Below, in pieces: positions 1-6,584 of a DNA stretch of 26,046 nucleotides. The DNA is from Alphaproteobacteria bacterium (GTDB lineage Bacteria > Pseudomonadota > Alphaproteobacteria > Bin95). Within the stretch, counting starts at the first letter, position 1. Each line of letters starts with the position of its first letter. Location: contig JAJECF010000238.1 in the NCBI GenBank assembly GCA_022822125.1, positions 1 to 26,046 of the forward strand, in the 5' to 3' direction. The position numbers were made by a program, and so were the translations under genes. The notes under the pieces were generated by a model, which was given only the letters and a program-made list of their open reading frames with translations, searched no databases and had not been told where the DNA came from.

Positions 1-1433
1 TCCTGATCGTCGCTGCCCTCTACCAGATCATCCAACGTCAGCCGGTCGTGATTCTGCACTGCCCCGTCGTGTACGATTTCGCCCGCGAGGCGTTCCAACC
101 GTCGATATAATGCATGCTCAATCGCCGCGATACTTGAAGAAGAAAGCTTGCGGTATGTCGTCATAACGAAACCAATAGCTCGCCCGGCCATTCCGCGGCT
201 ATCGCCCGCCCGATAGCCGCGCCGTAGATAGTCCTGCAACAAGCGTTGAAACCGTCTGGTCTCCTTTGACGGTGTGACGGCAACACGGTGAATCTGCTGC
301 CCGTGAAAGATAAAATTACCGTCCGCGTCCGTGACCTCGCTCTTCCGGTTGCGGAGTATTAACTCGCTTACGACTTCAGGATTCGCCGCCAGCGTATGGA
401 TTCGTTCGCGCAAATCCGGCCGGACTAGGTCCAGCAGCGCAATGAACCTATCAGCATAACCTTGGTGTGGAGTGCCGCTGAGGAGAAGGAAGGCGTCCGA
501 CATGCCGCGCAACTCTTCCGCCAGCCGATAGCGCTCCGTCCGCTCGCCGCTGGCATACCGCGTCAACTTGTGGCCTTCGTCGAAGACGACTATGTCCCAA
601 CCGGGTGCTTGACGAAACAAGCCGAGATGCTCTTCCCGTTTTGCCATGTCGATAGACACAATGACCTGATCGTAAAGTTTCCAGTGTTCACGCTTCTCGA
701 TCTGGATATTGCGACCATAGATCATGTAGTGCTGGTCGAACTTATACTGCATCTCATCCTGCCACTGGCGGGTCAGACCGGCAGGTGCGACGACAAGTAC
801 TCGGCGTGCTTGGCCTTTCCGTTTCATCGCCGCCAGCAGTAGGCCAACCTCAATGGTTTTGCCGAGGCCGACGTCGTCTGCGATCAACCAGTTATAGTTT
901 CCGGAGCTGAGGATACGATGGACAAGCTGAATCTGGTGTGGCAGAGGATCGACATCGAGCCGGTCAAGTGCTCCCGTCAGGTGGTTCCAGTTTTCCAACG
1001 CGTGCGCCAGCAGCCGTAACCGTAATCGCTCAGCGTGGTCGGCGATGCGCGTTTCGGCCCGCTCATAGCGCAGGCGGACACCTTTGATCCGGCGGAGGTT
1101 TTCATAGGGTAGCCAGACCGAGCGGCCGTCTTCGTCGAGTTGCACCAGAATCTGCTGGCGTCCACCGAGCTCCCGACGACTAACGACGGTGCCGGTGCCG
1201 AGCGGCTTCCGTGTGTTTGAGATAGGCACGTCCTGCACCGCCCAGCCTAGGCTGAACCCGGAGACGAGACGTTGCGGATCGTACCATTCGGTGTCGCCGT
1301 TGCCCCATCGCACCTTCACTTGGTCCCCGGCCTTCCCCGGCCTGCGGCCTTCGACCTGACCGGGCGTACGCCGTTCGGCATCCTTACGCATCACCCAGCA
1401 ACCCACGACCGGAACGAGGCCTTCAGTTGCCAT
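1..1433 (-). CDS. SNF2/RapA-type helicase-like ATPase, partial (C-terminus off left edge)
   Basis: I translated the reverse strand by hand and found an open frame from an ATG at 1433 to the left edge, so about 477 N-terminal residues are visible. Superfamily 2 motifs are clear: motif I ADDVGLGKT (about residues 186-193), motif Ia VVAPAGLTRQWQDE, motif II DEGH at about 285-288 (the alanine of DEAH replaced by glycine) and motif III SGTPHQ at about 319-324. The first 130 residues hold small basic/aromatic modules (VRWGNGDTEWYDP, WLPYENLRR) like the Tudor-type N-terminus of RapA. I chose ATG 1433 because GAGGA lies 7 nt upstream; an in-frame ATG at 1451 lacks a ribosome site. The start lies inside the end of the upstream gene, implying translational coupling. 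ATPases of this type translocate on DNA or remodel protein-DNA complexes, and occur in defence systems (DrmD of DISARM, DpdE of the 7-deazaguanine system). The exact family is undecided because the downstream genes are outside the window. Confidence 0.85.
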   Translation of the reverse strand, partial: MATEGLVPVVGCWVMRKDAERRTPGQVEGRRPGKAGDQVKVRWGNGDTEWYDPQRLVSGFSLGWAVQDVPISNTRKPLGTGTVVSRRELGGRQQILVQLDEDGRSVWLPYENLRRIKGVRLRYERAETRIADHAERLRLRLLAHALENWNHLTGALDRLDVDPLPHQIQLVHRILSSGNYNWLIADDVGLGKTIEVGLLLAAMKRKGQARRVLVVAPAGLTRQWQDEMQYKFDQHYMIYGRNIQIEKREHWKLYDQVIVSIDMAKREEHLGLFRQAPGWDIVVFDEGHKLTRYASGERTERYRLAEELRGMSDAFLLLSGTPHQGYADRFIALLDLVRPDLRERIHTLAANPEVVSELILRNRKSEVTDADGNFIFHGQQIHRVAVTPSKETRRFQRLLQDYLRRGYRAGDSRGMAGRAIGFVMTTYRKLSSSSIAAIEHALYRRLERLAGEIVHDGAVQNHDRLTLDDLVEGSDDQ

Positions 1434-2655
1434 CGCCGTTTCCTCGGACATTATTTTGAGAGGCGACACCCGCCGGGCTGTTGGGCTGTTTGTCAGAGGG
1501 CAATGGGTGTCCCCAGGCTATAGCGTGGCTCTCCACGTCGCTGAACGCGCTTTCGACTTGGTTCCGGTGGTCCCCGAACTCGTCGGGCTCGCTCTGCTGC
1601 AGGTCGCTCCAACTTGGCACATCCTGAAACGTCTCATCGACGGCCATCACCTTCATTCCTATGAATTGTGGAAAATTCCGGCACTTGTCGTCGTAGGGGG
1701 GTAGACACAGCCATTCATGCATCCAAGAATCGTCGATCATGTATTCCGGTGGAAAATCTGATCGCGCCTCGCAGATCGAACGGGCCAGTTTCCAAGTCAA
1801 AGCGGTGTCGCCGTTGCGCAAAGTCCTGACACTGCGACCCCATCCGTAGCGGCCGAGCCACCACTCCTGCCGGTCCTCCCAGATGTCGCGCAGCGCTGCC
1901 ATGTTGCGCAGAGTCTCGCTGCTAACCCCGCTGTCCACTGCGGCGAGAATGGCGCGGTAGGTCGTGGGGTGATTGCGATGCTGGAACAGGTCAATCAGCC
2001 AAGGCAAGATTGCATGCCGTTCCCGTTGTGAAGTGAAGGATAGCCGGGAGACGACTTCGGCCGCCTTCTGTCGCGCGCGCAGCGGCAGGTCAGCAACATC
2101 TTCCGGATCATCGTCCCAGACGCTCTGGTGCGCTTCTGCATCGTAGTCGAAGAGCTCGATCTCAATGTCGGGTCCCGTTTCGAAATAGTCTGCATCGGGA
2201 TCCTCTGAGTACCCAAAATCTTCCTCTAAATCGTCCTCGTCCCAGTCGTCTCCCTTATCCTCGCCGTCGATGTCTACGACGGGTGGGTTCTCACTTTCTT
2301 CTAGGAGTGGCGGTTCTGCACGCGCTTCTTCTTTCTGCTGCGCTTCCGGCTGTTCCGCGAAACTAGGATCAAGTGGCAGTGGCGGGATAGGCGTCGCGTG
2401 TGGTGGAGATTCAGGAACCTCCGGTTCGACGGTTTCCCGCGAGACAAGCCGCTGCTCTGGCATGTCTTCGTGCCAAGGATCGAAGATCGCCTCCTCGTCC
2501 TCGCTGGTCTGTAGGAAGTCTTCGTTTTCCCATGTTTCGAGCGTGGCGGAGGGAGCCGGTGCGGTGGCGCGGAACAACGGCCGGCGAAGGCGGCCAAACC
2601 AATCCCGGACGAGGGGGCGCCTTGGGTTTACCTGCTTTGAACCGCGGGAGGTCAC
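1423..2655 (-). CDS. Acidic, largely disordered protein with a C-terminal helical domain; unknown function
   Basis: I do not recognise this 410-residue protein. Residues 1-32 are basic (many Arg). About 35-195 is rich in Glu, Asp and Pro and looks disordered, with an especially acidic core near 130-180 (for example GDDWDEDDLEEDFGY). About 195-350 looks folded and helical, rich in Trp and Arg (QEWWLGRYGWGRS), and contains SWMHEWLCLPPYDD. The C-terminal 50 residues are again polar. The start is GTG at 2655 behind a G-rich stretch. The gene ends 8 nt inside the SNF2 gene's start region, so the two products are probably made together and may interact. An acidic tail beside a DNA translocase could be a DNA mimic, a chaperone-like partner or a recruiting arm; all of these are inference. 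The coding sense is supported by the coupled overlap and by the competing plus-strand frames being low-complexity Ser/Arg translations. Base composition is lower in GC than the window as a whole. Confidence 0.75.
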   Translation of the reverse strand: MTSRGSKQVNPRRPLVRDWFGRLRRPLFRATAPAPSATLETWENEDFLQTSEDEEAIFDPWHEDMPEQRLVSRETVEPEVPESPPHATPIPPLPLDPSFAEQPEAQQKEEARAEPPLLEESENPPVVDIDGEDKGDDWDEDDLEEDFGYSEDPDADYFETGPDIEIELFDYDAEAHQSVWDDDPEDVADLPLRARQKAAEVVSRLSFTSQRERHAILPWLIDLFQHRNHPTTYRAILAAVDSGVSSETLRNMAALRDIWEDRQEWWLGRYGWGRSVRTLRNGDTALTWKLARSICEARSDFPPEYMIDDSWMHEWLCLPPYDDKCRNFPQFIGMKVMAVDETFQDVPSWSDLQQSEPDEFGDHRNQVESAFSDVESHAIAWGHPLPSDKQPNSPAGVASQNNVRGNGDGN

Positions 2656-2822
2656 AACAAACCTATCCCCCCAACACTTTCACCGGGTACTCCCCGGACG
2701 GCTTCGTCAAACTGCATACATCAGCAAAATCAATATAGACCTACAATGGATTTTGGAAATCGAAGCTGTTTCCCAACTTTGGGCACCTTATCGTTTATTC
2801 ACTACGCTACTGCTGCCTCGGC
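2656..2822. other. AT-rich spacer upstream of the acidic-protein/SNF2 pair
   Basis: This gap separates the flavoprotein gene from the acidic-protein gene and must hold the latter's promoter if the pair is transcribed on its own. The line 2701-2760 has only 21 G/C in 60 bases, against roughly two thirds or more in most of the window. I see TTGATT and TTGACG hexamers on the minus strand but no convincing -10 partner at proper spacing, and no clear terminator hairpin. Confidence 0.5.
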
Positions 2823-4307
2823 CTACCCGCAGGCATACTCCGCGGCGAAGCGGCCGGCGCGGCGGCCGAACACGCTGCCGGACATGAGGCCGGAGCCGCC
2901 CGGATAGTTCTCGAAAAAGAGGCCGCCCACCAGTTCGCCCGCGGCGTAGAGCCCGTCTATGGGGCGCCCGGAAAGGTCCTGGACCCGGTTCTCGTTGTCG
3001 ATCTGCAGGCCGCCGAAGGTGAAGGTGATGCCCGTGGTCGTCACGAAGGCCACATAGGGCGGACGGTCGATGGGCAGCGCCCAGTTGGTCTTGTCCGGGC
3101 TCAGCCCCTCGGTCGAGACGCCGTCCAGCACGGCGGGGTTGTAGGCGTTCGAGGACCGGCAGGCGGCGTTGTAGTCGCGCACCGTCCTCGCCAGCGCCGC
3201 CGGATCGACCTCCAGGCCCGCCGCCAGCTCCCCGATCGAGTCCGCCTCCACTTTCGTGACCTCGCGGATGCGGTATTCGTCGCGCAGCATGTGGACGGTC
3301 TTCGCGTCGAAGATCTGCGCGCACCAGCGGTGCGGCTGCTCCATGATGGCGCGGCCGAAGCGCACATAGGTGAGGTTGCGGTAGTCCTCGCCCTCATCGA
3401 CGAAGCGCTCGCCGTCGAGGTTCACCATGATGCCGAGCGGGTAGCTGTGCTTCTGGAAATTGTCGCCGACGGCGCGGTCCCCGTAGGGCGGGGCGGAAAT
3501 GTCCCAGCCGACCGAGTGGCAGCCGGACCAGTTGCCGTGCGGCCGCGCGCCGGCCTCCAGCGCCATGCGGATGCCGTCGCCGGTATTGTGGCGGGTGCCG
3601 CGCACGCGGGCGAGGTCCCATCCGTGCCCGAGATAGCGCGCGCGCATTTCCGGATTGGCCTCGAAACCGCCGCAGGCCAGCACCACCGCCCCGGTCTCCA
3701 GAGTTTCGTAGCCGGCGGGCGTGCGCAGCCGGAGCCCGGTAATGCGCCCGTCTTCGTCCTGCACGAGGCCGGTTGCGCCCGTCTCGTAACGGATCTCGAT
3801 GCCGACCGCCTCGGCGCGGCGCAGCAGGAAGTCCACCAGCCCCGCGCCGCCGCCGACCGCCTCGATATTCACGCCGCCGTAGAACACATGGCGGCCGTCC
3901 ACCTCATAGGACTGGCGGCCGAACATCGGCACGAAGCGCACGCCGTTCCCGCGCAGCCACGCCATGGCCGGGCGCGAGTCGTCGATCAGCGTCCAGGCGA
4001 GATCTTCCTCCGCCTGGTGGCGCGTCACCTTCATCAGCGTGTCGTAGAAGAACTGCCGGTCATGTGTCGGGAGCTCGATGCGCGCCTTCTCCGCTTCCGA
4101 GAGGTCGGTCAGCACATCCGTGCAGACATCCTCCAGCCCGTCATGGACGAAGCGGAAGCCGCCGGCGGTGAAGAAGGAATTGCCGCCCCGCTCCTCCTCC
4201 GACGCCTTTTCCAGCACCACCACGCGCGCGCCCTGCTCGCGCGCCGAAATCGCCGCGCACAAGGCCGCGTTGCCGCAGCCCACCACTGCGACATCCCATG
4301 CCGTCAT
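2823..4307 (-). CDS. FAD-dependent dehydrogenase of the fumarate reductase/tricarballylate dehydrogenase (TcuA-like) family
   Basis: This 494-residue flavoprotein belongs to the FAD_binding_2 superfamily. The FAD-binding Rossmann motif is at the extreme N-terminus (GCGNAA at 10-15, then LEKA near 33), followed by GGNSFFTAGGFR near 41-52. The second FAD contact, GLYAAGELVGG, and the NYPGGSGL segment lie near the C-terminus, as in fumarate-reductase-type flavoproteins. The GxGNAA fingerprint and overall length match TcuA, which oxidises tricarballylate to cis-aconitate. However, the partner genes here are two hotdog-fold hydratases rather than tcuB/tcuC, so the substrate may be another saturated acid or a CoA ester. 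The ATG at 4307 has AAGGGGG upstream. It is the last gene of a minus-strand block with the two MaoC-type genes (32-bp gap). Family assignment is firm; substrate is inference. Confidence 0.85.
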   Translation of the reverse strand: MTAWDVAVVGCGNAALCAAISAREQGARVVVLEKASEEERGGNSFFTAGGFRFVHDGLEDVCTDVLTDLSEAEKARIELPTHDRQFFYDTLMKVTRHQAEEDLAWTLIDDSRPAMAWLRGNGVRFVPMFGRQSYEVDGRHVFYGGVNIEAVGGGAGLVDFLLRRAEAVGIEIRYETGATGLVQDEDGRITGLRLRTPAGYETLETGAVVLACGGFEANPEMRARYLGHGWDLARVRGTRHNTGDGIRMALEAGARPHGNWSGCHSVGWDISAPPYGDRAVGDNFQKHSYPLGIMVNLDGERFVDEGEDYRNLTYVRFGRAIMEQPHRWCAQIFDAKTVHMLRDEYRIREVTKVEADSIGELAAGLEVDPAALARTVRDYNAACRSSNAYNPAVLDGVSTEGLSPDKTNWALPIDRPPYVAFVTTTGITFTFGGLQIDNENRVQDLSGRPIDGLYAAGELVGGLFFENYPGGSGLMSGSVFGRRAGRFAAEYACG

Positions 4308-4338
4308 GGCGTCAGCCCCCCTTGGGTCAGGTCTTCGT

Positions 4339-4755
4339 TCAGTCTTCCAGCAGGCCCGTCGCGGAGCCGAGAACGACGGTCTTGCCGTCCTGGTTCTTCG
4401 TCTCGACGCCGATCTCCGCCACCGCCCGGCCGTCCTCCTCGCGGATGTCCTGCACGGTTGCGGTCGCGGTCAGCGTGTCGCCGGGCCAGACCTGGTTGGT
4501 GAAGCGCACGCCGTATTTGCGCACATTCTCCGCCCCGAAGAGGTCGGTGACGAGCGTGCCCGTCATGCCCATGGTCAGCATGCCGTGGGCGAACACGCCC
4601 GGATAGCCGGCCGCCTCCTTGCAGTAGAGGTCGTCGGTATGCAGCGGGTTGTAGTCGCCGCTGGTGCCCGAATACATGACGAGCTGGGTGCGCTTCAGGT
4701 CCTCGACCACGACCTTCTCGAAGGTCTGGCCGACCGAGATTTCGCTGGCTTTCAT
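4339..4755 (-). CDS. MaoC family dehydratase/(R)-specific enoyl-CoA hydratase-like protein
   Basis: This 138-residue single hotdog-domain protein carries the hydratase 2 motif GDYNPLHTD with the catalytic pair Asp34 and His39, followed by FAHGMLTMGM near 55-64. Such enzymes reversibly hydrate trans-2-enoyl-CoA to (R)-3-hydroxyacyl-CoA. I start it at ATG 4755 rather than at an upstream in-frame codon because the MaoC homology begins there and GGGGGACCAGAGG precedes it. It lies 13 nt after the FAS1-DH-like gene and 31 nt before the flavoprotein gene, so the three are likely co-transcribed. Paired single-hotdog subunits often form heterodimeric hydratases. The acyl substrate cannot be read from sequence. 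Confidence 0.88.
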   Translation of the reverse strand: MKASEISVGQTFEKVVVEDLKRTQLVMYSGTSGDYNPLHTDDLYCKEAAGYPGVFAHGMLTMGMTGTLVTDLFGAENVRKYGVRFTNQVWPGDTLTATATVQDIREEDGRAVAEIGVETKNQDGKTVVLGSATGLLED

Positions 4756-4768
4756 CCTCTGGTCCCCC

Positions 4769-5260
4769 TTATCCCTGATCGACCGGCCGTTCGGTCCGCA
4801 CGCCGACGCCGCGCGCCCGGCAGACATGGTTGCCGTCCCGGTCGTAATAGTCGACCAGGCGCTCGGTGAAGGTGAGCTTGCCGGCGCGGCGGCTTTCCTT
4901 CTCCCAGGTCTCGCCCTGGCTGTAGCGCGCGGTCAGCACCTCGCCCGGCCGGATCGGGCGGGTATATTCGAAATGCTGCTCGGCATGGAGCCCGCCGGAG
5001 GTCGCCGGCTTGCCCTCGATGCCGGACGGACTGCCGCCCGAGCCGAACCAGGCCTCGCCGTCCTTGATGCGCAGCGGATAGTCGGGATCGAACTGGGCCA
5101 CCGCCTGCGGGAAGGTCGGCGGGACCGCATGCGCGCCCATCGGGTTGCCCTCGCCATCGCCCGGATCGTGATAGGCGGGGTTGTAGTCTCCGATCGAACG
5201 GGCGAACAGCATCACATGCGCGCCTTCGACCGGGAAAGTGACCGTCTTTTCGTCCGACAC
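4769..5260 (-). CDS. FAS1-like dehydratase domain protein (MaoC_dehydrat_N type)
   Basis: A 163-residue protein with the N-terminal-type MaoC hotdog signature: SIGDYNPAYHD near residues 22-32, VPPTFP near 46-52, and a later HFEYTRPIRPGEVL segment. Proteins of this family generally form the structural or substrate-binding half of a heterodimer with a catalytic MaoC subunit, here the gene immediately downstream. The start is GTG at 5260 with AAGGAGA about 10 nt upstream. It is the first gene of the three-gene block and is divergent from the DUF1489 gene, so the 50-bp gap 5261-5310 must contain both promoters. Function in an acyl-CoA hydration step is inferred from the pairing. Confidence 0.82.
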   Translation of the reverse strand: MSDEKTVTFPVEGAHVMLFARSIGDYNPAYHDPGDGEGNPMGAHAVPPTFPQAVAQFDPDYPLRIKDGEAWFGSGGSPSGIEGKPATSGGLHAEQHFEYTRPIRPGEVLTARYSQGETWEKESRRAGKLTFTERLVDYYDRDGNHVCRARGVGVRTERPVDQG

Positions 5261-5310
5261 GGGGCCTCGTCTCCTTGCTTCGGTGCCGATCCGGCGACTA
5301 TAGCGGGGCG

Positions 5311-5769
5311 ATGGACGCGGACAAGAGCGGGCTGCACCTCATCAAGCTTTCGGTCGGCACCGAAAGCATCGAGGGGCTGGCGGACTGGCAGGAGAGCCGC
5401 CGGGCTTACTGGAAGGCCGTGGAAGGCCGCGCCATCGCAAGGCACATCACCCGCATGACGCCGCGGCGCGGGGACGAAATCCTGGCCGGCGGCGGGTCGA
5501 TCTACTGGGTCGTCAAGGGCTTCGTGATGGCCCGGCAGCGCATCCTCGCCTTCGAACCGGCGCCGGGGGCGGGCGGCAGGCCCAGCTGCGCCATATTGCT
5601 GGACGATACGCTGGTGCGCGTCGCGCCGCGCGCCCACCGCCCCTTCCAGGGCTGGCGCTATCTGCGCGGCGAGGACGCGCCCGCCGACCTTCCCGCAGAC
5701 TTCGCCGCCGAGGGCGACACACTCCCCCCGCGCCTCGCCGCCGAACTCGCCGAACTCGGGCTGCTGTAG
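5311..5769 (+). CDS. DUF1489 family protein
   Basis: This 152-residue protein matches the alphaproteobacterial DUF1489 family: an N-terminal GLHLIKLSVGTESIEGLADW block, then TRMTPRR, GGSIYWVVKG and the ending LPPRLAAELAELGLL. Function is unknown for the family. I start at ATG 5311, where family similarity begins, not at the upstream in-frame codon at 5275. No signal peptide or membrane segment is visible. It is divergent from the hotdog/flavoprotein block and its downstream neighbour has a lower GC content, so it probably marks the end of core sequence here. Confidence 0.85.
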   Translation: MDADKSGLHLIKLSVGTESIEGLADWQESRRAYWKAVEGRAIARHITRMTPRRGDEILAGGGSIYWVVKGFVMARQRILAFEPAPGAGGRPSCAILLDDTLVRVAPRAHRPFQGWRYLRGEDAPADLPADFAAEGDTLPPRLAAELAELGLL

Positions 5770-5809
5770 CGATGGCCGCAGGCGAGCCGCAATCCCGGAA
5801 CAAGACGAT

Positions 5810-6190
5810 TTGATCGATAGGCAAGTCCAGTTGAAGTTGCCCAACGCTGACCGGGCAATCGTCGACCGCCGCAAGATCGTCGATTATTGCCTCAATCCCG
5901 AACACGACGACGGCGTCCACAAGGCCCGCTTGTTTCAAGTAATCGTCGGCGTGAACCGAGAGAATTCCGGCTTGCTGATCGACGCGCTCCAGAGAGCTGC
6001 TGTTGTCGGTGACGCAATCCCGGGTACAGGCGACAAGTACGGGCAGCGATACACTGTCGACTTTGAGTTCGAAGGTCCAGGAGGCACAGCCGTGGTCAGA
6101 TCCGCATGGATCGTAAGAACGGGCGAGACGTTGCCGCGACTGGTTACCTGCTATATTCGGTCAATGGAAACCATCCTTGACCCCGGTTGA
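5810..6190 (+). CDS. DUF6883 domain-containing protein, candidate toxin or effector partner
   Basis: A 126-residue protein recognised as DUF6883 by KLPNADRAIVDRRKIVDYCLNP near the start, the HKARLFQ block, GQRYTVDFEFEGPGGTA and the ending SAWIVRTGETLPRLVTCY. Members often occur as small stand-alone genes or as C-terminal modules of polymorphic toxins, frequently next to DUF4926 genes, which is exactly the context here. The start appears to be TTG at 5810 with only a weak GGAA upstream. Base composition is lower in GC than its neighbours (33 of 60 bases at 5881-5940), consistent with transfer. Its biochemical activity is not established, and a toxin role is inference from pairing. Confidence 0.8.
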   Translation: MIDRQVQLKLPNADRAIVDRRKIVDYCLNPEHDDGVHKARLFQVIVGVNRENSGLLIDALQRAAVVGDAIPGTGDKYGQRYTVDFEFEGPGGTAVVRSAWIVRTGETLPRLVTCYIRSMETILDPG

Positions 6191-6194
6191 TAAC

Positions 6195-6419
6195 ATGACC
6201 GAACCGCGACGACCGGAATTGCTGGACCTGGTGGCCGTGCTCGCGAGTCCGGGGGATCCGGAGGTTCGCGCCGGCGATGTCGGCACTGTCGTCGAATTCC
6301 TCCCGCCCGATGCCGTGGAGGTCGAATTCCTGAGCCGTGACGGCCGGACCCGGCATGTCGGCACGCTGCGTCTGGAGCATGTTCTGGCCCTCAACCGCGA
6401 GCGAATCCGAGTCGCCTGA
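6195..6419 (+). CDS. DUF4926 domain-containing protein, candidate partner/immunity protein
   Basis: This 74-residue protein fits DUF4926: LLDLVAVLASP, then AGDVGTVVEFLPPDAVEVEFLSRDG and a closing LRLEHVLAL. The fold is expected to be a small SH3-like barrel. I start at ATG 6195, 4 nt after the DUF6883 stop; an in-frame TTG at 6177 would overlap the upstream gene and remains possible. Tight spacing implies co-expression. Its stop codon TGA (6417-6419) is the first three bases of the TGATACCAGCGG repeat motif that follows. A role as immunity or antitoxin partner is inference. Confidence 0.8.
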   Translation: MTEPRRPELLDLVAVLASPGDPEVRAGDVGTVVEFLPPDAVEVEFLSRDGRTRHVGTLRLEHVLALNRERIRVA

Positions 6420-6453
6420 TACCAGCGGCTGAAAGCAGGAACCGCTGATTCGT
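6417..6453. repeat. Hairpin repeat, copy 1 (ATACCAGCGG-N9-GGAACCGCTG)
   Basis: ATACCAGCGG (6419-6428) and GGAACCGCTG (6438-6447) are separated by 9 nt. The arms CAGCGG/CCGCTG can pair. The same two 10-mers with the same 9-nt spacing recur on the opposite strand at 18409-18437. The repeat overlaps the DUF4926 stop codon and lies between convergent gene ends, so it may also act in transcript termination or 3'-end protection. Confidence 0.75.
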
Positions 6454-6532
6454 CGCCCCGGACTACGATCCGGGGCCTTGTGCGGCCGGGTCCCCATTGC
6501 GGGGAGGTCCCGGATCGGAATCCGGGGCGACG
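6451..6532. repeat. 82-bp palindromic intergenic element (REP/BIME-like)
   Basis: Perfect 12-bp outer arms CGTCGCCCCGGA (6451-6462) and TCCGGGGCGACG (6521-6532) enclose a second stem, GATCCGGGG (6467-6475) with TCCCGGATC (6508-6516), and an inner CCCC/GGGG hairpin around 6492-6504. This nested layout matches the palindromic elements with CCCGGA-N-GATCCGGG cores that are dispersed through many alphaproteobacterial genomes. It sits between the convergent DUF4926 and cobQ genes and has no long T-run, so a simple intrinsic terminator is not obvious. Confidence 0.8.
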
Positions 6533-6584
6533 CTGGGCGGCATCGTTGGTATGACCCGCCTGAGCCGGGCGCCTGCGCTTTCTT

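Noticed and set aside
1..1433. Naming the ATPase drmD or dpdE
   Set aside because: Only the N-terminal part is visible and none of the defining partner genes of DISARM or the dpd system lies in the window.
2270..2887. A 205-codon plus-strand frame opposite the acidic protein
   Set aside because: It is Ser-rich, as expected for the antisense of an Asp/Glu-rich gene, and crosses the intergenic spacer into the flavoprotein gene.
2823..4307. Naming the flavoprotein tcuA
   Set aside because: The family fits but the partner genes tcuB/tcuC are absent and hotdog hydratases are present, so the substrate is uncertain.
6451..6532. Interpretation of the 82-bp palindrome as a CRISPR repeat or tRNA
   Set aside because: There is a single copy with nested palindromic arms, no regularly spaced repeats and no cloverleaf.
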